From NCBI GenBank assembly GCA_964350435.1, contig CAYGJS010000026.1, positions 1 to 29,432 of the forward strand: a DNA stretch of 29,432 bases, written 5' to 3'. The DNA is from TMED27 sp964350435 (lineage in GTDB: Bacteria; Pseudomonadota; Alphaproteobacteria; Micavibrionales; Micavibrionaceae). This document shows, one piece after another, positions 1 to 8,007 of the stretch; positions within the stretch are counted from its first letter, which is position 1; every line of letters starts with the position of its first letter. The position numbers and the translations under genes are program-made. The notes below the pieces were generated by a model that was given only the letters and a program-made list of their open reading frames with translations, ran no database searches and was not told the origin of the DNA.

Positions 1-37
1 GGATTTGTAAGTAAATACAATCTCTTGGACATGGTTC

Positions 38-106
38 GTCATTGCGAGGAGGGCGATGCCCGACGTGGCAATCCATAATGGATTGCTTTGCCATGCTCGC
101 AATGAC
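38..106. repeat. Interspersed palindromic (REP-like) repeat abutting murB
   Basis: The outer arms GTCATTGCGAG (38-48) and CTCGCAATGAC (96-106) are perfect reverse complements. Inside them GCAATCCA (68-75) and TGGATTGC (79-86) form a second perfect inverted pair with a 3-base loop, so the whole element can fold into a long interrupted hairpin. Elements with GTCATTGCGAG arms are common interspersed palindromes in bacterial genomes (general knowledge). The right arm ends two bases before the murB start codon, so no normal ribosome binding site lies between them. Confidence 0.85.
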
Positions 107-108
107 CA

Positions 109-1026
109 ATGAAAACTAGAGGCGAAATCATTGAAAACGCTCCGCTCGGTCAGCAAAGCTGGTTCCGTTGCGGCGGCGCGGCTGATCTCCTTTTCAAACC
201 CGCCGATTTAGAGGATTTAAAAACCTTTCTGAACTCACAACTCCCGACTCATGACTCACAACTCATAATCATCGGCGGCCTTGCCAATACTATTATTCGT
301 GACGGCGGTGTTCGCGGCGCGACCATCCAGCTCGGCAAGCCTTTCGCCGAAGTCCTCACTCTCGATAATTGCTATATTCAAGCCGGATGCGGTGCGCTGA
401 ACGGCAATATCGCCGCCGCCGCCGTCAAAGCTGGAATAGGGGGCATGGAATTTCTCTCCGGCATTCCTGGCACACTCGGCGGCGCAATCCGCATGAATGC
501 GGGCGCATATGGATCCGAAATGAAGGACATCATTATCGGCGTAAACGCGCTGAACCGCTCTGGCATACCCATGCGCCTAACGCTCGATGAACTTAAAATG
601 TCATATCGCCATTGCGGCGCGCCTGATGACCTCATCTTCATTTCCGCGATTTTAAAAGGCCGCACCGAAGACTACGAAACCGTCAAAGCCCGCATCACAG
701 AGATTAAAAAGAAACGCAATGACACGCAGCCGATTAAGGAGAAAACCGGTGGCTCCACCTTCGCCAACCCGTCCCCGCAAGAGCTTCGTCTGGCTGGGCT
801 GCCCGAAGATACCCGCGCCTGGAAAATTGTTGAGAAAGTCGGGGGGCGGGGCTTAAAAATCGGCGGCGCACAAATGAGCGAAAAGCACTGCAATTTCATG
901 ATCAACACCGGAACCGCCACCGCCGCAGACCTTGAAAATCTCGGTAACGAAATCCGCGCCCGCGCCCTGCATGATCTAGGCCTGGAGCTTCACTGGGAAA
1001 TCAAACGGATCGGTGAGAAGATTTAA
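109..1026 (+). CDS. murB: UDP-N-acetylenolpyruvoylglucosamine reductase MurB
   Basis: MurB is the cytoplasmic FAD enzyme that uses NADPH to reduce UDP-GlcNAc-enolpyruvate to UDP-MurNAc. The 305-residue product has the family landmarks: WFRCGGAAD near residue 18, RDGGVRG near residue 65, SGIPGTLGGAIRMNAGAYG around 117-135, SYRHCG, GGSTFANP carrying the expected catalytic Ser, and a C-terminal LHWEIKRIG with the expected Glu. The FAD loop usually reads GxGSN; here it is GGLAN. An 11-bp direct repeat adds an in-frame NSQL/DSQL duplication near residues 42-52. ATG 109 is the earliest possible start because an in-frame TGA lies at 103-105, and no Shine-Dalgarno is visible since a palindromic repeat abuts the start. 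Its stop overlaps that of the convergent lipoprotein gene. murC would normally precede it and is outside the window. Confidence 0.95.
   Translation: MKTRGEIIENAPLGQQSWFRCGGAADLLFKPADLEDLKTFLNSQLPTHDSQLIIIGGLANTIIRDGGVRGATIQLGKPFAEVLTLDNCYIQAGCGALNGNIAAAAVKAGIGGMEFLSGIPGTLGGAIRMNAGAYGSEMKDIIIGVNALNRSGIPMRLTLDELKMSYRHCGAPDDLIFISAILKGRTEDYETVKARITEIKKKRNDTQPIKEKTGGSTFANPSPQELRLAGLPEDTRAWKIVEKVGGRGLKIGGAQMSEKHCNFMINTGTATAADLENLGNEIRARALHDLGLELHWEIKRIGEKI
233..264 (+). repeat. Short in-frame direct repeat inside murB
   Basis: ACTCACAACTC occurs at 233-243 and again at 254-264, a 21-base period equal to seven codons, so the reading frame is kept and the protein gains the pair NSQL / DSQL. It sits in a region of MurB expected to be a variable loop before the FAD-binding strand. 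Confidence 0.7.
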
Positions 1027-1982
1027 GGGCCTTCAGGCGTGTCAAAATCCGTTCTTTCAAATATCGTTCCTAATTCAGTCTGATTTTTTTGCACATTATC
1101 AATCATAACTAAAATCGCAGAAAGCTGCGAAGCCATTTCATTGACTTGCTGATCGGTTGCCCCTTCATAACCTATGTCATCAAGAAGTTTTTCTAAAACA
1201 GGTTTAACGCCAGGTGCGATATCGATCCTTCCTGAAAGCGAAATAGTCTTGTTAGCATCGAATAATAAATCAACGACTTCGTTGATAGTGATAACACCGT
1301 CTTCAGCCATTTTAGGAAGAGCAGTCTCCAAAAGCTCGATTTGGGCAAGTTGAATAGCTTTTACCTCTTCCAATGAAATATTTTGAAGGGCTTCAGGGAA
1401 AGTTAAGGATGCAAAACGACTAAACGCTTCAGGTGATAAATTATCAAGAATATCCAATTCAGCCCGCATGTTATCAAGCTCTGCTGCTGCAATGTCAGGG
1501 TCATAGACACAAATCGGCGCAGGAAAGAATTTAGAAGCCTTATCTGCAATAATAGCTGCCGCCATCGGTATCATAGTGTTGGTTGCGCCATCTTCAATTG
1601 CTAAAGGCGCGTATTCACTAATTCGGCTATATGGCATTTCACTGTTTGACACCATTCGGCGCTCGGCGAATTGCCCTGTATAGAAAGCCTCAAATTCTTC
1701 TGAATTTTCTTCATCGTAAACTTCAGTAGGATCACACAAATATGAATAATAAGTTTCGCGAAGCTCAGCATCGCCCATGTTCTCAACACGCTTGCGAATT
1801 GCCTCTATCCGCTCATCTCTTGTTAGATCTCTAGGCGGCTCGATGACAGCTTGCGCCGCAGTATCCGTAAAAGGGGTGGTTTCAGTATGTTCTTGAATTG
1901 GCTCTTCAGGTGGAGGATTTCCCCCCCCGCATGATGCCAGAAAAGTTAAAGATAAAGCTGTAAGTGCCGAGCGCATACTCAT
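1023..1982 (-). CDS. Hypothetical lipoprotein
   Basis: I do not recognise the family. The 319-residue product begins with a basic n-region and hydrophobic stretch ending in the lipobox LASC (residues 15-18), so Cys18 is probably lipidated and the mature protein anchored to a membrane facing the periplasm. After a Pro/Glu/Thr-rich linker (about 22-50) the rest is acidic and rich in Ala, Glu and Leu, which suggests a mostly helical fold; no catalytic motif is visible. AAGAGG at 1991-1996 lies 8 bases upstream and supports the first ATG at 1982. The gene is visibly AT-richer than murB and lies 54 bases downstream of the MurF-like gene on the same strand, so it may be the last gene of that operon. 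It converges on murB, the two stop codons sharing bases in a TTAA. Confidence 0.8.
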   Translation of the reverse strand: MSMRSALTALSLTFLASCGGGNPPPEEPIQEHTETTPFTDTAAQAVIEPPRDLTRDERIEAIRKRVENMGDAELRETYYSYLCDPTEVYDEENSEEFEAFYTGQFAERRMVSNSEMPYSRISEYAPLAIEDGATNTMIPMAAAIIADKASKFFPAPICVYDPDIAAAELDNMRAELDILDNLSPEAFSRFASLTFPEALQNISLEEVKAIQLAQIELLETALPKMAEDGVITINEVVDLLFDANKTISLSGRIDIAPGVKPVLEKLLDDIGYEGATDQQVNEMASQLSAILVMIDNVQKNQTELGTIFERTDFDTPEGP

Positions 1983-1990
1983 GTTATTTT

Positions 1991-1996
1991 CCTCTT
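1991..1996 (-). promoter_or_regulatory. Ribosome binding site of the lipoprotein gene
   Basis: AAGAGG on the minus strand, 8 bases before ATG 1982. It decides for this ATG over the in-frame ATG two codons later. Confidence 0.6.
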
Positions 1997-2036
1997 AATT
2001 TTCGGAAACATAACAAGCAAGAAAAAATATGTCAAA

Positions 2037-3683
2037 TTAAATCTTCGGCATGCGCTCATAAAGATCGGGCAAATCATTCTCAACCAAAATGTAATCGCCG
2101 TCTTTTTTATTCTTCGCGATCCATTTCTGCGCGTCAGAAAACGTGGGAACCTGATGAATTTCTTTTGATCCGCCAGTCTTTTTAAAACCGTCAATAAAGC
2201 TGGGGATTCGCTTGCCGTTCACAACAATCGCCACGTCGCAAACCTCGCCCGCATACTCGCCGATTTTCTGATGCGCCTCTTTATGCGCCTTGCCCATCTC
2301 CACCATTCCCGGCGTAATCAGAATTTTACGTCCCTTAACGCCGAGCTGCGCCAGCAAACCCAAAGCCGACTGAAACCCGATAGGGTTAGAATTATAAGCA
2401 TCATCAATCACAACCGTGCCGTCGGATTTGTTCGGTTTCACCTCAAGGCGGTGCTGAATTTGCGGCATTATATCCAGCGACGTCTGGATATCGACGATTG
2501 GAATGCCGAGTTCAAAGGCGGCAGCAAACGCCAGCGCCAGATTATGCCCGTGATGAAGCCCGTAAAGCGGCGCGGTGACAATATGCGTTACATTCTTCCA
2601 GGTAAAATGCACCTCTATCCCTTTGGGGAGTTGCTGCACTTTATGGATTTGCAGATCCCCCTTAGAGATATAAGAGGCATCGGCGTGTTTGTCATTCACC
2701 GCCGATGGCGCATCGCCGCAGATTATAAAACGCCCCTCAATATTGTCGTCGACAATATTACGGACATGCTCGAACCGCATGGTTCTCTCATGAATAATCA
2801 TCTGTCCTTCACTGTTTTTAAGCACCGCTTCGGCCAATTCGAACTTCGTTTCTGCGACAGCCTCTAAAGACTTAAACCGCTCATAATGCGCATGGCCGAT
2901 CGCCGTAATAATCCCCATATCCGGCGGCGTAAGCCTGCATAAACGTGCAATCGATCCCGGGCCATATGCGCCCATCTCGACGATGAAATATTTATGATCC
3001 TCGGTCAGTTGTTCCCGAATAATCCGGGAAATGCCCATCGGCGTATTCACGCTGCCCGGCGTAATCAGGGTCGGCGCATTCAACTTTAAAATATGCCCCA
3101 AAATATGTTTGACCGACGTTTTGCCATAAGAACCGGTGATCCCGATAATTGTTGGCCGCAAATCCATCACCTTATTATGGGCTTCCCTCCAGTATTTTTT
3201 CTGGGTCATCTGCTCATAAGGAAAAAGCAGAGCATTGGCAGTGACAATCATGAAGGGAATCATTTGAACATTCACAAGCCACAGCCAATGTATATGGGGT
3301 GTTAAAAAAATCCAAAGGCTCAAAAGCACTGAAATTGCCAAAGACAATCCAAAAATCCGTTTTGCCCGCGCCGTCATAACAAAGTTTTTCTTTGCGTTTG
3401 AGCGCGGATCAGGCTCACGATAGGTTATGAACGCAAGCCCCATAAAAATGACGAAATGACCGATGCTCACAGAGGTGAAATAACCGAGCACACTGCCAAT
3501 AATAATGAACAGGGAGGCGCGTTTATCAAAAACTCGTTTACTGAAAACCCACCCCATGAAACGTCCGCTATCATATTCCTCTTGCTGATAAATATGCATA
3601 TAGGTCATGCCGCGTTTCATCGCAAAAGCAATAAAGGCGATAAAAAGTAAAACGCTGGTGGCGGATGTGACTGTGTCGATCAT
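2037..3683 (-). CDS. Membrane-anchored MurF-like Mur ligase
   Basis: Mur ligases join an amino acid or peptide to a UDP-muramyl carboxylate using ATP; MurF adds D-Ala-D-Ala. This 548-residue protein lacks the usual MurF N-terminal substrate domain. In its place residues 1-155 hold about four or five hydrophobic segments (near 7-22, 57-88, 110-127, 133-153). The Mur ligase ATPase core follows: P-loop GSYGKTS at 184-190, VEMGAYGPGSI at 235-245, IGHAHYERF around 262-270, and IDDAYNSNP at 426-434 (MurF-like DDxYNxNP). The C-terminal domain ends in VENDLPDLYERMP rather than the common KGSR motif. It starts 6 bases after the alpha/beta hydrolase stop, in the same frame; GAGGAGG at 3698-3704 is a possible but distant ribosome binding site. 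It is a Mur ligase with high confidence; the substrate is not known. It could be the main MurF or a paralogue working on a membrane-bound substrate. Confidence 0.85.
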   Translation of the reverse strand: MIDTVTSATSVLLFIAFIAFAMKRGMTYMHIYQQEEYDSGRFMGWVFSKRVFDKRASLFIIIGSVLGYFTSVSIGHFVIFMGLAFITYREPDPRSNAKKNFVMTARAKRIFGLSLAISVLLSLWIFLTPHIHWLWLVNVQMIPFMIVTANALLFPYEQMTQKKYWREAHNKVMDLRPTIIGITGSYGKTSVKHILGHILKLNAPTLITPGSVNTPMGISRIIREQLTEDHKYFIVEMGAYGPGSIARLCRLTPPDMGIITAIGHAHYERFKSLEAVAETKFELAEAVLKNSEGQMIIHERTMRFEHVRNIVDDNIEGRFIICGDAPSAVNDKHADASYISKGDLQIHKVQQLPKGIEVHFTWKNVTHIVTAPLYGLHHGHNLALAFAAAFELGIPIVDIQTSLDIMPQIQHRLEVKPNKSDGTVVIDDAYNSNPIGFQSALGLLAQLGVKGRKILITPGMVEMGKAHKEAHQKIGEYAGEVCDVAIVVNGKRIPSFIDGFKKTGGSKEIHQVPTFSDAQKWIAKNKKDGDYILVENDLPDLYERMPKI

Positions 3684-3689
3684 GGGTAT

Positions 3690-4445
3690 TTATGAAACCT
3701 CCTCTTTTATCATTTGGTTTAACTTTTGAATCACCTTGTGCTTACCGTCGCTGAGGATACTGTAATGATCGAATCCCTCCAATACGAAAAGCGAAGAATG
3801 GGGTATGAATGTATGCAGCCGCTCGCCGATTTCAGGCGGTGTTTCGCTGTCATTGACTCCATATATTAAGGTTACCTTACATTTTATATCTTCCGCGATT
3901 CGGCTTAAATCTTCATTAACGACGCGTACAAAAATCGATTTCATCGCCCCCGCGCTGTTGTAATCGGCACTCCCGAATTTTTTCTTGAGCCAGTCTTCAG
4001 GAAATCCAAAAGGAATAAGGTTTTTTAAAAACTTATAAACCGCAATGCGAGCCTTAAAATAAAGCTTTTGAAGGAGCGGACGCCTCCGCGGCAATCCTGC
4101 CCCCGCCACCAGACACATCCCCGCCACCAAATCCGGATGGCGCGCCGCCAGTTGTAATCCCACGCGGCAACCAAATGAATGCCCGACCCAAAAAACTTTC
4201 TCGGAAGTCTGCGCGCGGATCAACGCGGCGCAGGCGTCGGCGTAATCTTCCGTCCCCCAAACATCATCGGGCGCAGGCGATTCTCCGAACCCCGGAAAAT
4301 CCAAGACATAATGCGTGGCCATTTTCTCAAGACTTTGCGTGAGCGGCAGCAGAACTTTATGGCTCTGCCCCCAACCATGCCCCCAAAACACTATCGGCTC
4401 TCCGCCCCCGGTTTTGACGAATTTTATATTCTGGAAGTCTTCCAC
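3690..4445 (-). CDS. Alpha/beta hydrolase, first gene of MurF-like operon
   Basis: A 251-residue alpha/beta-fold hydrolase. The likely triad is Ser90 in GHSFG, Asp199 in YGVND and His227 in FDHYS, with an oxyanion motif HGWG at 23-26; spacing fits the family. There is no signal peptide, so it probably acts in the cytoplasm. The start is GTG 4445; no ATG precedes it before an in-frame stop around 4488-4490. It is transcribed divergently from the unusual ddl and is followed by the MurF-like gene, suggesting a shared pathway, for example an esterase or peptidase acting on a cell-wall intermediate. That role is inference; sequence alone gives only the fold and triad. Confidence 0.85.
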   Translation of the reverse strand: MEDFQNIKFVKTGGGEPIVFWGHGWGQSHKVLLPLTQSLEKMATHYVLDFPGFGESPAPDDVWGTEDYADACAALIRAQTSEKVFWVGHSFGCRVGLQLAARHPDLVAGMCLVAGAGLPRRRPLLQKLYFKARIAVYKFLKNLIPFGFPEDWLKKKFGSADYNSAGAMKSIFVRVVNEDLSRIAEDIKCKVTLIYGVNDSETPPEIGERLHTFIPHSSLFVLEGFDHYSILSDGKHKVIQKLNQMIKEEVS

Positions 4446-4543
4446 CTTTTCAAGCCTGTAGGATTCATGATTAAATACAAACGCAGATCAAAACACTTAT
4501 CAGGTCTGGCCGTCTGAACCAAGCCATCACGAGTAACTTTAAT

Positions 4544-5764
4544 ATGTCCCAGAATAAAAAAACAGTTGCGGTATTTTTCGGCGGTCGGTCCCCCGAACAC
4601 GACGTGAGCGTGGTCACGGGCTTGCAGGTTCTGCATGCCATCGACACGGAAGAATACAGCGCATTCCCTGTCTATATCACCCCGGAGGGACAATGGCTGG
4701 TCGGCGATGTCCTGCGCGAGCGCAAGAATTACCTGCTGACCGAAGACCTTAAAAAACAAACCACAAGTGTCGGTCTGGATGTTCGCCCGCATGAGCGCGC
4801 GCGGCTGCTTCCCAAAAAATCAGGCTTCTTTAATAAAGACAGAGCGATTGAATTCGATATCGCCTTGCCAAGCTTTCATGGCCTTTACGGCGAAGACGGC
4901 AATATCCAAGGGCTTTTTGAATTTGCTGGCATCCCCTATGTGGGGATGCGGACACTGGCCTCCAGCGTTTTAATGGACAAGGGCGCAACCAAAAAGATCT
5001 TGGCAGGCACTAAAATTCCTATGCTGCCCTATGCGATAATCAAACGCCCCGACCAGGGGTTACTGGTTTCTGAAGAGGTTCTGAAATCCGCGATGAAAAA
5101 CCTGAAATTCCCTTGTATTGTTAAGCCCTCCCATCTCGGAAGTTCTATTGGCGTTGCCAAGTTTGAATCCATCGAAGACCTCCGCAGTGCCCTCACGGTG
5201 ATTTTCGAATTCGATGACGCGGCGATCATTGAGCCATTCGTGGAAAATCTGGTTGAATATAATGTGTCCGTCTCCCGCGCTTTTGGGGGGATGAGAACCT
5301 CCGCAATCGAACGCCCGAAAGCCGTAGACGAACTGCTCGATTTCAAGCAGAAATATCTCTCCGGCGGCGACGACAAAAGCGGGAATAAACTGGGGCAAAA
5401 AACCTCCGGCCCCGTCAGCGAAGGGATGCTCTCCCTCACGCGTGAACTCAATCCCGAAATCCCTACCAAAATGCAAAAGCAAATCCGCGATTGGGCAGTG
5501 GAAATGTTCGAAACCGTCGACGGCACGGGCGCGCCGCGCATTGATTTCATCGGCAATTCCAAAAGTGGCGAACTGTGGCTGAACGAGGTCAACCCTTGGC
5601 CGGGTTCTATCGGCTATTTCCTTTGGGAAGCGGCAGACGACCTCGTCCTTTTCACAGATCTCCTCAGCGGCCTTATAAAAGAAGCCGTGTCCGAAAATAA
5701 AAAACGCAAACTCCCCCGCGACCCCGTGCCCAAAGACGCACGCCTGTTCCAAAGGAGAGGGTAG
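4544..5764 (+). CDS. ddl: D-alanine--D-alanine ligase, long variant
   Basis: An ATP-grasp ligase that joins two D-Ala for the peptidoglycan stem. At 406 residues it is longer than usual Ddl (about 300-370). Residues equivalent to the Ddl active site are present: Glu18 in RSPEHDVS, Lys194 and GSSIGV at 199-204, Lys270-Tyr271, Arg332 and Asp334 in PRIDF, Glu348 and Asn350. Two things are unusual: a long polar insertion after Tyr271 (about 272-308), and EVNPWPGSIGYFLWE at 348-362 where classical enzymes read like E-x-N-T-x-PGMT followed by a Leu-xx-Pro. The Lys-Tyr pair argues for D-Ala rather than D-lactate as acceptor. It starts a tight ddl-ftsQ-ftsA run (2-base gap to ftsQ). ATG 4544 has no strong ribosome binding site; no better start is visible. 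Confidence 0.92.
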   Translation: MSQNKKTVAVFFGGRSPEHDVSVVTGLQVLHAIDTEEYSAFPVYITPEGQWLVGDVLRERKNYLLTEDLKKQTTSVGLDVRPHERARLLPKKSGFFNKDRAIEFDIALPSFHGLYGEDGNIQGLFEFAGIPYVGMRTLASSVLMDKGATKKILAGTKIPMLPYAIIKRPDQGLLVSEEVLKSAMKNLKFPCIVKPSHLGSSIGVAKFESIEDLRSALTVIFEFDDAAIIEPFVENLVEYNVSVSRAFGGMRTSAIERPKAVDELLDFKQKYLSGGDDKSGNKLGQKTSGPVSEGMLSLTRELNPEIPTKMQKQIRDWAVEMFETVDGTGAPRIDFIGNSKSGELWLNEVNPWPGSIGYFLWEAADDLVLFTDLLSGLIKEAVSENKKRKLPRDPVPKDARLFQRRG

Positions 5765-5766
5765 GC

Positions 5767-6669
5767 ATGGCGCGCAAGAAGCCTCTGGCCAAAAAATCCG
5801 TCACCAAGCGTTCTTTGGCCGGCACCCGCAAAAACGACATCAACAAACGCCGCAAAGGCTTTCTGGCGGTCTTCATCCCATGGGTGCAGCGTTTCGGCGT
5901 TGGTATCGCCGTGGTCACGCTGCTGATTTGGGCGGGCTCTTGGCTTTGGCTCAATGGCTCGGTCGTGCGCACAGGAAATTGGATTGAAAACAAAACCCAG
6001 CTGGCCATGGCGGGCATGGGCTTCGAAGTCAAAAACATTCTGGTCGAAGGCCGCGTTCACACAGACACCGAAGTCCTTCTGGCGATTTTAAATGTCAAAG
6101 AGGGCGATCCGCTGTTTTCCTTTAACCCTTATGAAGCCCAAAGCCTGATCGAAAAAATCGGTTGGGTCCGTAAAGCCCATATCGAACGCCGCTTGCCCGA
6201 CACCCTCTACATCCGATTGGTCGAACGTCAGCCCACCGCCATCTGGAAAAACGGCGACGCGCTGAAGCTTCTCGATGAAAAAGGTGCGGTCATCCCCACG
6301 GCCTCCATGCTCCCGTTCAAAAATCTAATCGTCGTCCAAGGTGAAGACGCGCCGCAGTTCGCGCCCGATCTTCTGCCCTATCTCGCGGCGGAAGAAGACA
6401 TCGCCAAGCGCGTCATCGGCGCAAATCGTATATCAAGCCGCCGCTGGGATTTGGTCTTTAAGGGCGGCCTTAAAATTCAGCTCCCCGAAGAAGACCTCGG
6501 CCTCGCGCTCGCCCGCCTTGCCAAAGCGCAGGAAGAAGACGCCATCCTCGACCAAGGCTTTATGAGCGTGGATTTGCGCGAACAAGACCGCATCAGCATC
6601 CGCACAAAACCGGGGCAGGTACAGGAATATAAAGCCAGCCTCAACCTCCAAGCAGGGGACAGTATTTAG
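5767..6669 (+). CDS. ftsQ: Cell division protein FtsQ
   Basis: FtsQ is the bitopic inner-membrane divisome protein that, with FtsL and FtsB, links early and late division proteins. The 300-residue product has a basic cytoplasmic tail (1-40), one membrane helix near 43-62, a POTRA domain near 88-155 (FEVKNILVEGR, WVRKAHIERRLPDTLYI, VERQPTAIW), then the FtsQ beta domain. It starts 2 bases after ddl, with AGGAGAGGG just upstream of ATG 5767, and ends 4 bases before ftsA, so it is co-transcribed and probably translationally coupled. Confidence 0.95.
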   Translation: MARKKPLAKKSVTKRSLAGTRKNDINKRRKGFLAVFIPWVQRFGVGIAVVTLLIWAGSWLWLNGSVVRTGNWIENKTQLAMAGMGFEVKNILVEGRVHTDTEVLLAILNVKEGDPLFSFNPYEAQSLIEKIGWVRKAHIERRLPDTLYIRLVERQPTAIWKNGDALKLLDEKGAVIPTASMLPFKNLIVVQGEDAPQFAPDLLPYLAAEEDIAKRVIGANRISSRRWDLVFKGGLKIQLPEEDLGLALARLAKAQEEDAILDQGFMSVDLREQDRISIRTKPGQVQEYKASLNLQAGDSI

Positions 6670-6673
6670 AGCC

Positions 6674-7942
6674 ATGAAACACGTTCATAAGCCCAAAGGA
6701 TCGTTGCTTGCGGCGCTGGATGTAGGCTCCAGCAAAGTCGCCTGTTTTATCGGCCGCATCACAGACGATGAAGGCTCATTCGAAATCTTGGGTGTCGGCC
6801 ATCACGCATCCAAAGGCATAAAAAACGGCACCGTCAGCGATCTTGATGCCGTCGAGGCGGTCATCCGCCAAACCGTTCACGCCGCCGAAAACATGGCTGC
6901 CGAAGTGATGAAACGCTATCCTTTACGCGAAGTTGTGGTCAACCTCCCCGGCGTCCACGCCACCAGCCACGCCCGCAGCGCGCAAGTGCAGGTCGCAGGT
7001 CACGAAATCACCGGCAACGATATCCGCCGCGCTTTGGCTATGGCGCAGGAACAAGTCCTGAGCGAGGACTCCGAGCTTGTCCACACCATCCCCATGGGCT
7101 TCCGCATCGACGGCAAAGAAGGCATCGCCGAGCCGCGCGGCATGTATGGCCAAACCTTAAGCGTCGATATTCATATGGTCACAGGCGATATCAGCGCCCT
7201 TAAAAACGTCGCCACCGCCATTGAACGCTCTCACCTTGATATCACAGCTTTTTGCAGTGCGCCTTATGCCGCAGGGCTCGCCTGTTTGGTCGAAGATGAA
7301 ATGGATTTGGGCTGCACCGTCATTGATATCGGCGGCGGCATAACCTCCATCGCCGTCTTCCACGGCGGGCGCATGGTCTTTAATGACGCGCTCCCCGTCG
7401 GCGGCCAGCATATCACCAACGATATCGCCAAGGGCCTCACCACCACTGTGCAAGACGCCGAGCGTCTCAAAATCCTCTACGGCAGTGCCATGGCCTCAAA
7501 CATGGACGAAACCGAACAAATCGATGTGCCGCGCATGGGCGAAGAAGACCGCCACGAACCCAACCACGTGCCGCGTTCCGTGTTGGTGGGGATCATGCAA
7601 CCGCGCATCGAAGAAATTTTCGAAATGGTGCGCGCTAAACTTAAGGATAGCGGCCTCGGCACCATGCTCGGGCGCCGCGTTGTTCTCACCGGCGGCTCCA
7701 GCCAGATCAGCGGCATCAAGGATCTGGCCGAACATGTGCTGGATAAACAAGTGCGCCTCGGCAAACCTCTCCGCTTGAGCGGTCTTCCCGACGCCACCAG
7801 CGGCCCGTCCTTCGCCACCACCGCCGGACTCCTCGCCTATATATCGGAGCGTGGTGATGAAATGCCCGCCGAAATTATGGCGCACGCCGAAGCGGGGAGT
7901 CTGTGGGAACGCATGCGTTTCTGGTTGAAAGAAAACTGGTAA
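6674..7942 (+). CDS. ftsA: Cell division protein FtsA
   Basis: FtsA is the actin-fold ATPase that anchors FtsZ filaments to the inner membrane. The 422-residue protein shows phosphate-1 LDVGSSKVACFIG near residue 15, a 1C subdomain around 90-165, phosphate-2 VIDIGGGITSIAVF near 217-230, the adenosine motif VLTGGSSQI near 335, and a C-terminal amphipathic helix (LWERMRFWLKENW) expected to bind membrane. It is the last gene of the ddl-ftsQ-ftsA run. In most relatives ftsZ follows directly; here a separately promoted gene intervenes. Confidence 0.96.
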   Translation: MKHVHKPKGSLLAALDVGSSKVACFIGRITDDEGSFEILGVGHHASKGIKNGTVSDLDAVEAVIRQTVHAAENMAAEVMKRYPLREVVVNLPGVHATSHARSAQVQVAGHEITGNDIRRALAMAQEQVLSEDSELVHTIPMGFRIDGKEGIAEPRGMYGQTLSVDIHMVTGDISALKNVATAIERSHLDITAFCSAPYAAGLACLVEDEMDLGCTVIDIGGGITSIAVFHGGRMVFNDALPVGGQHITNDIAKGLTTTVQDAERLKILYGSAMASNMDETEQIDVPRMGEEDRHEPNHVPRSVLVGIMQPRIEEIFEMVRAKLKDSGLGTMLGRRVVLTGGSSQISGIKDLAEHVLDKQVRLGKPLRLSGLPDATSGPSFATTAGLLAYISERGDEMPAEIMAHAEAGSLWERMRFWLKENW

Positions 7943-7944
7943 AG

Positions 7945-7973
7945 TTGACATAACGTAAACATCTTTGTATAAG
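7945..7973 (+). promoter_or_regulatory. Sigma70-type promoter between ftsA and the next gene
   Basis: A perfect -35 TTGACA (7945-7950), a 17-base spacer and -10 TATAAG (7968-7973) start two bases after the ftsA stop codon. Predicted transcription would begin near 7980, about 28 bases before ATG 8008. This is the best promoter in the window and gives the downstream gene expression independent of the division genes. Confidence 0.75.
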
Positions 7974-8007
7974 TCGCCATTATCTATGGAAGCACAGGCG
8001 GTTTATA

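Noticed and set aside
2..10. GAT TTG TAA as the tail of murC
   Set aside because: murC is expected upstream of murB, but two codons and a stop are too little to support a call.
4544..5764. D-Ala-D-Lac (vancomycin-resistance type) ligase
   Set aside because: The Lys270-Tyr271 pair typical of D-Ala-D-Ala ligases is kept, and there are no vanH or vanX homologues nearby.
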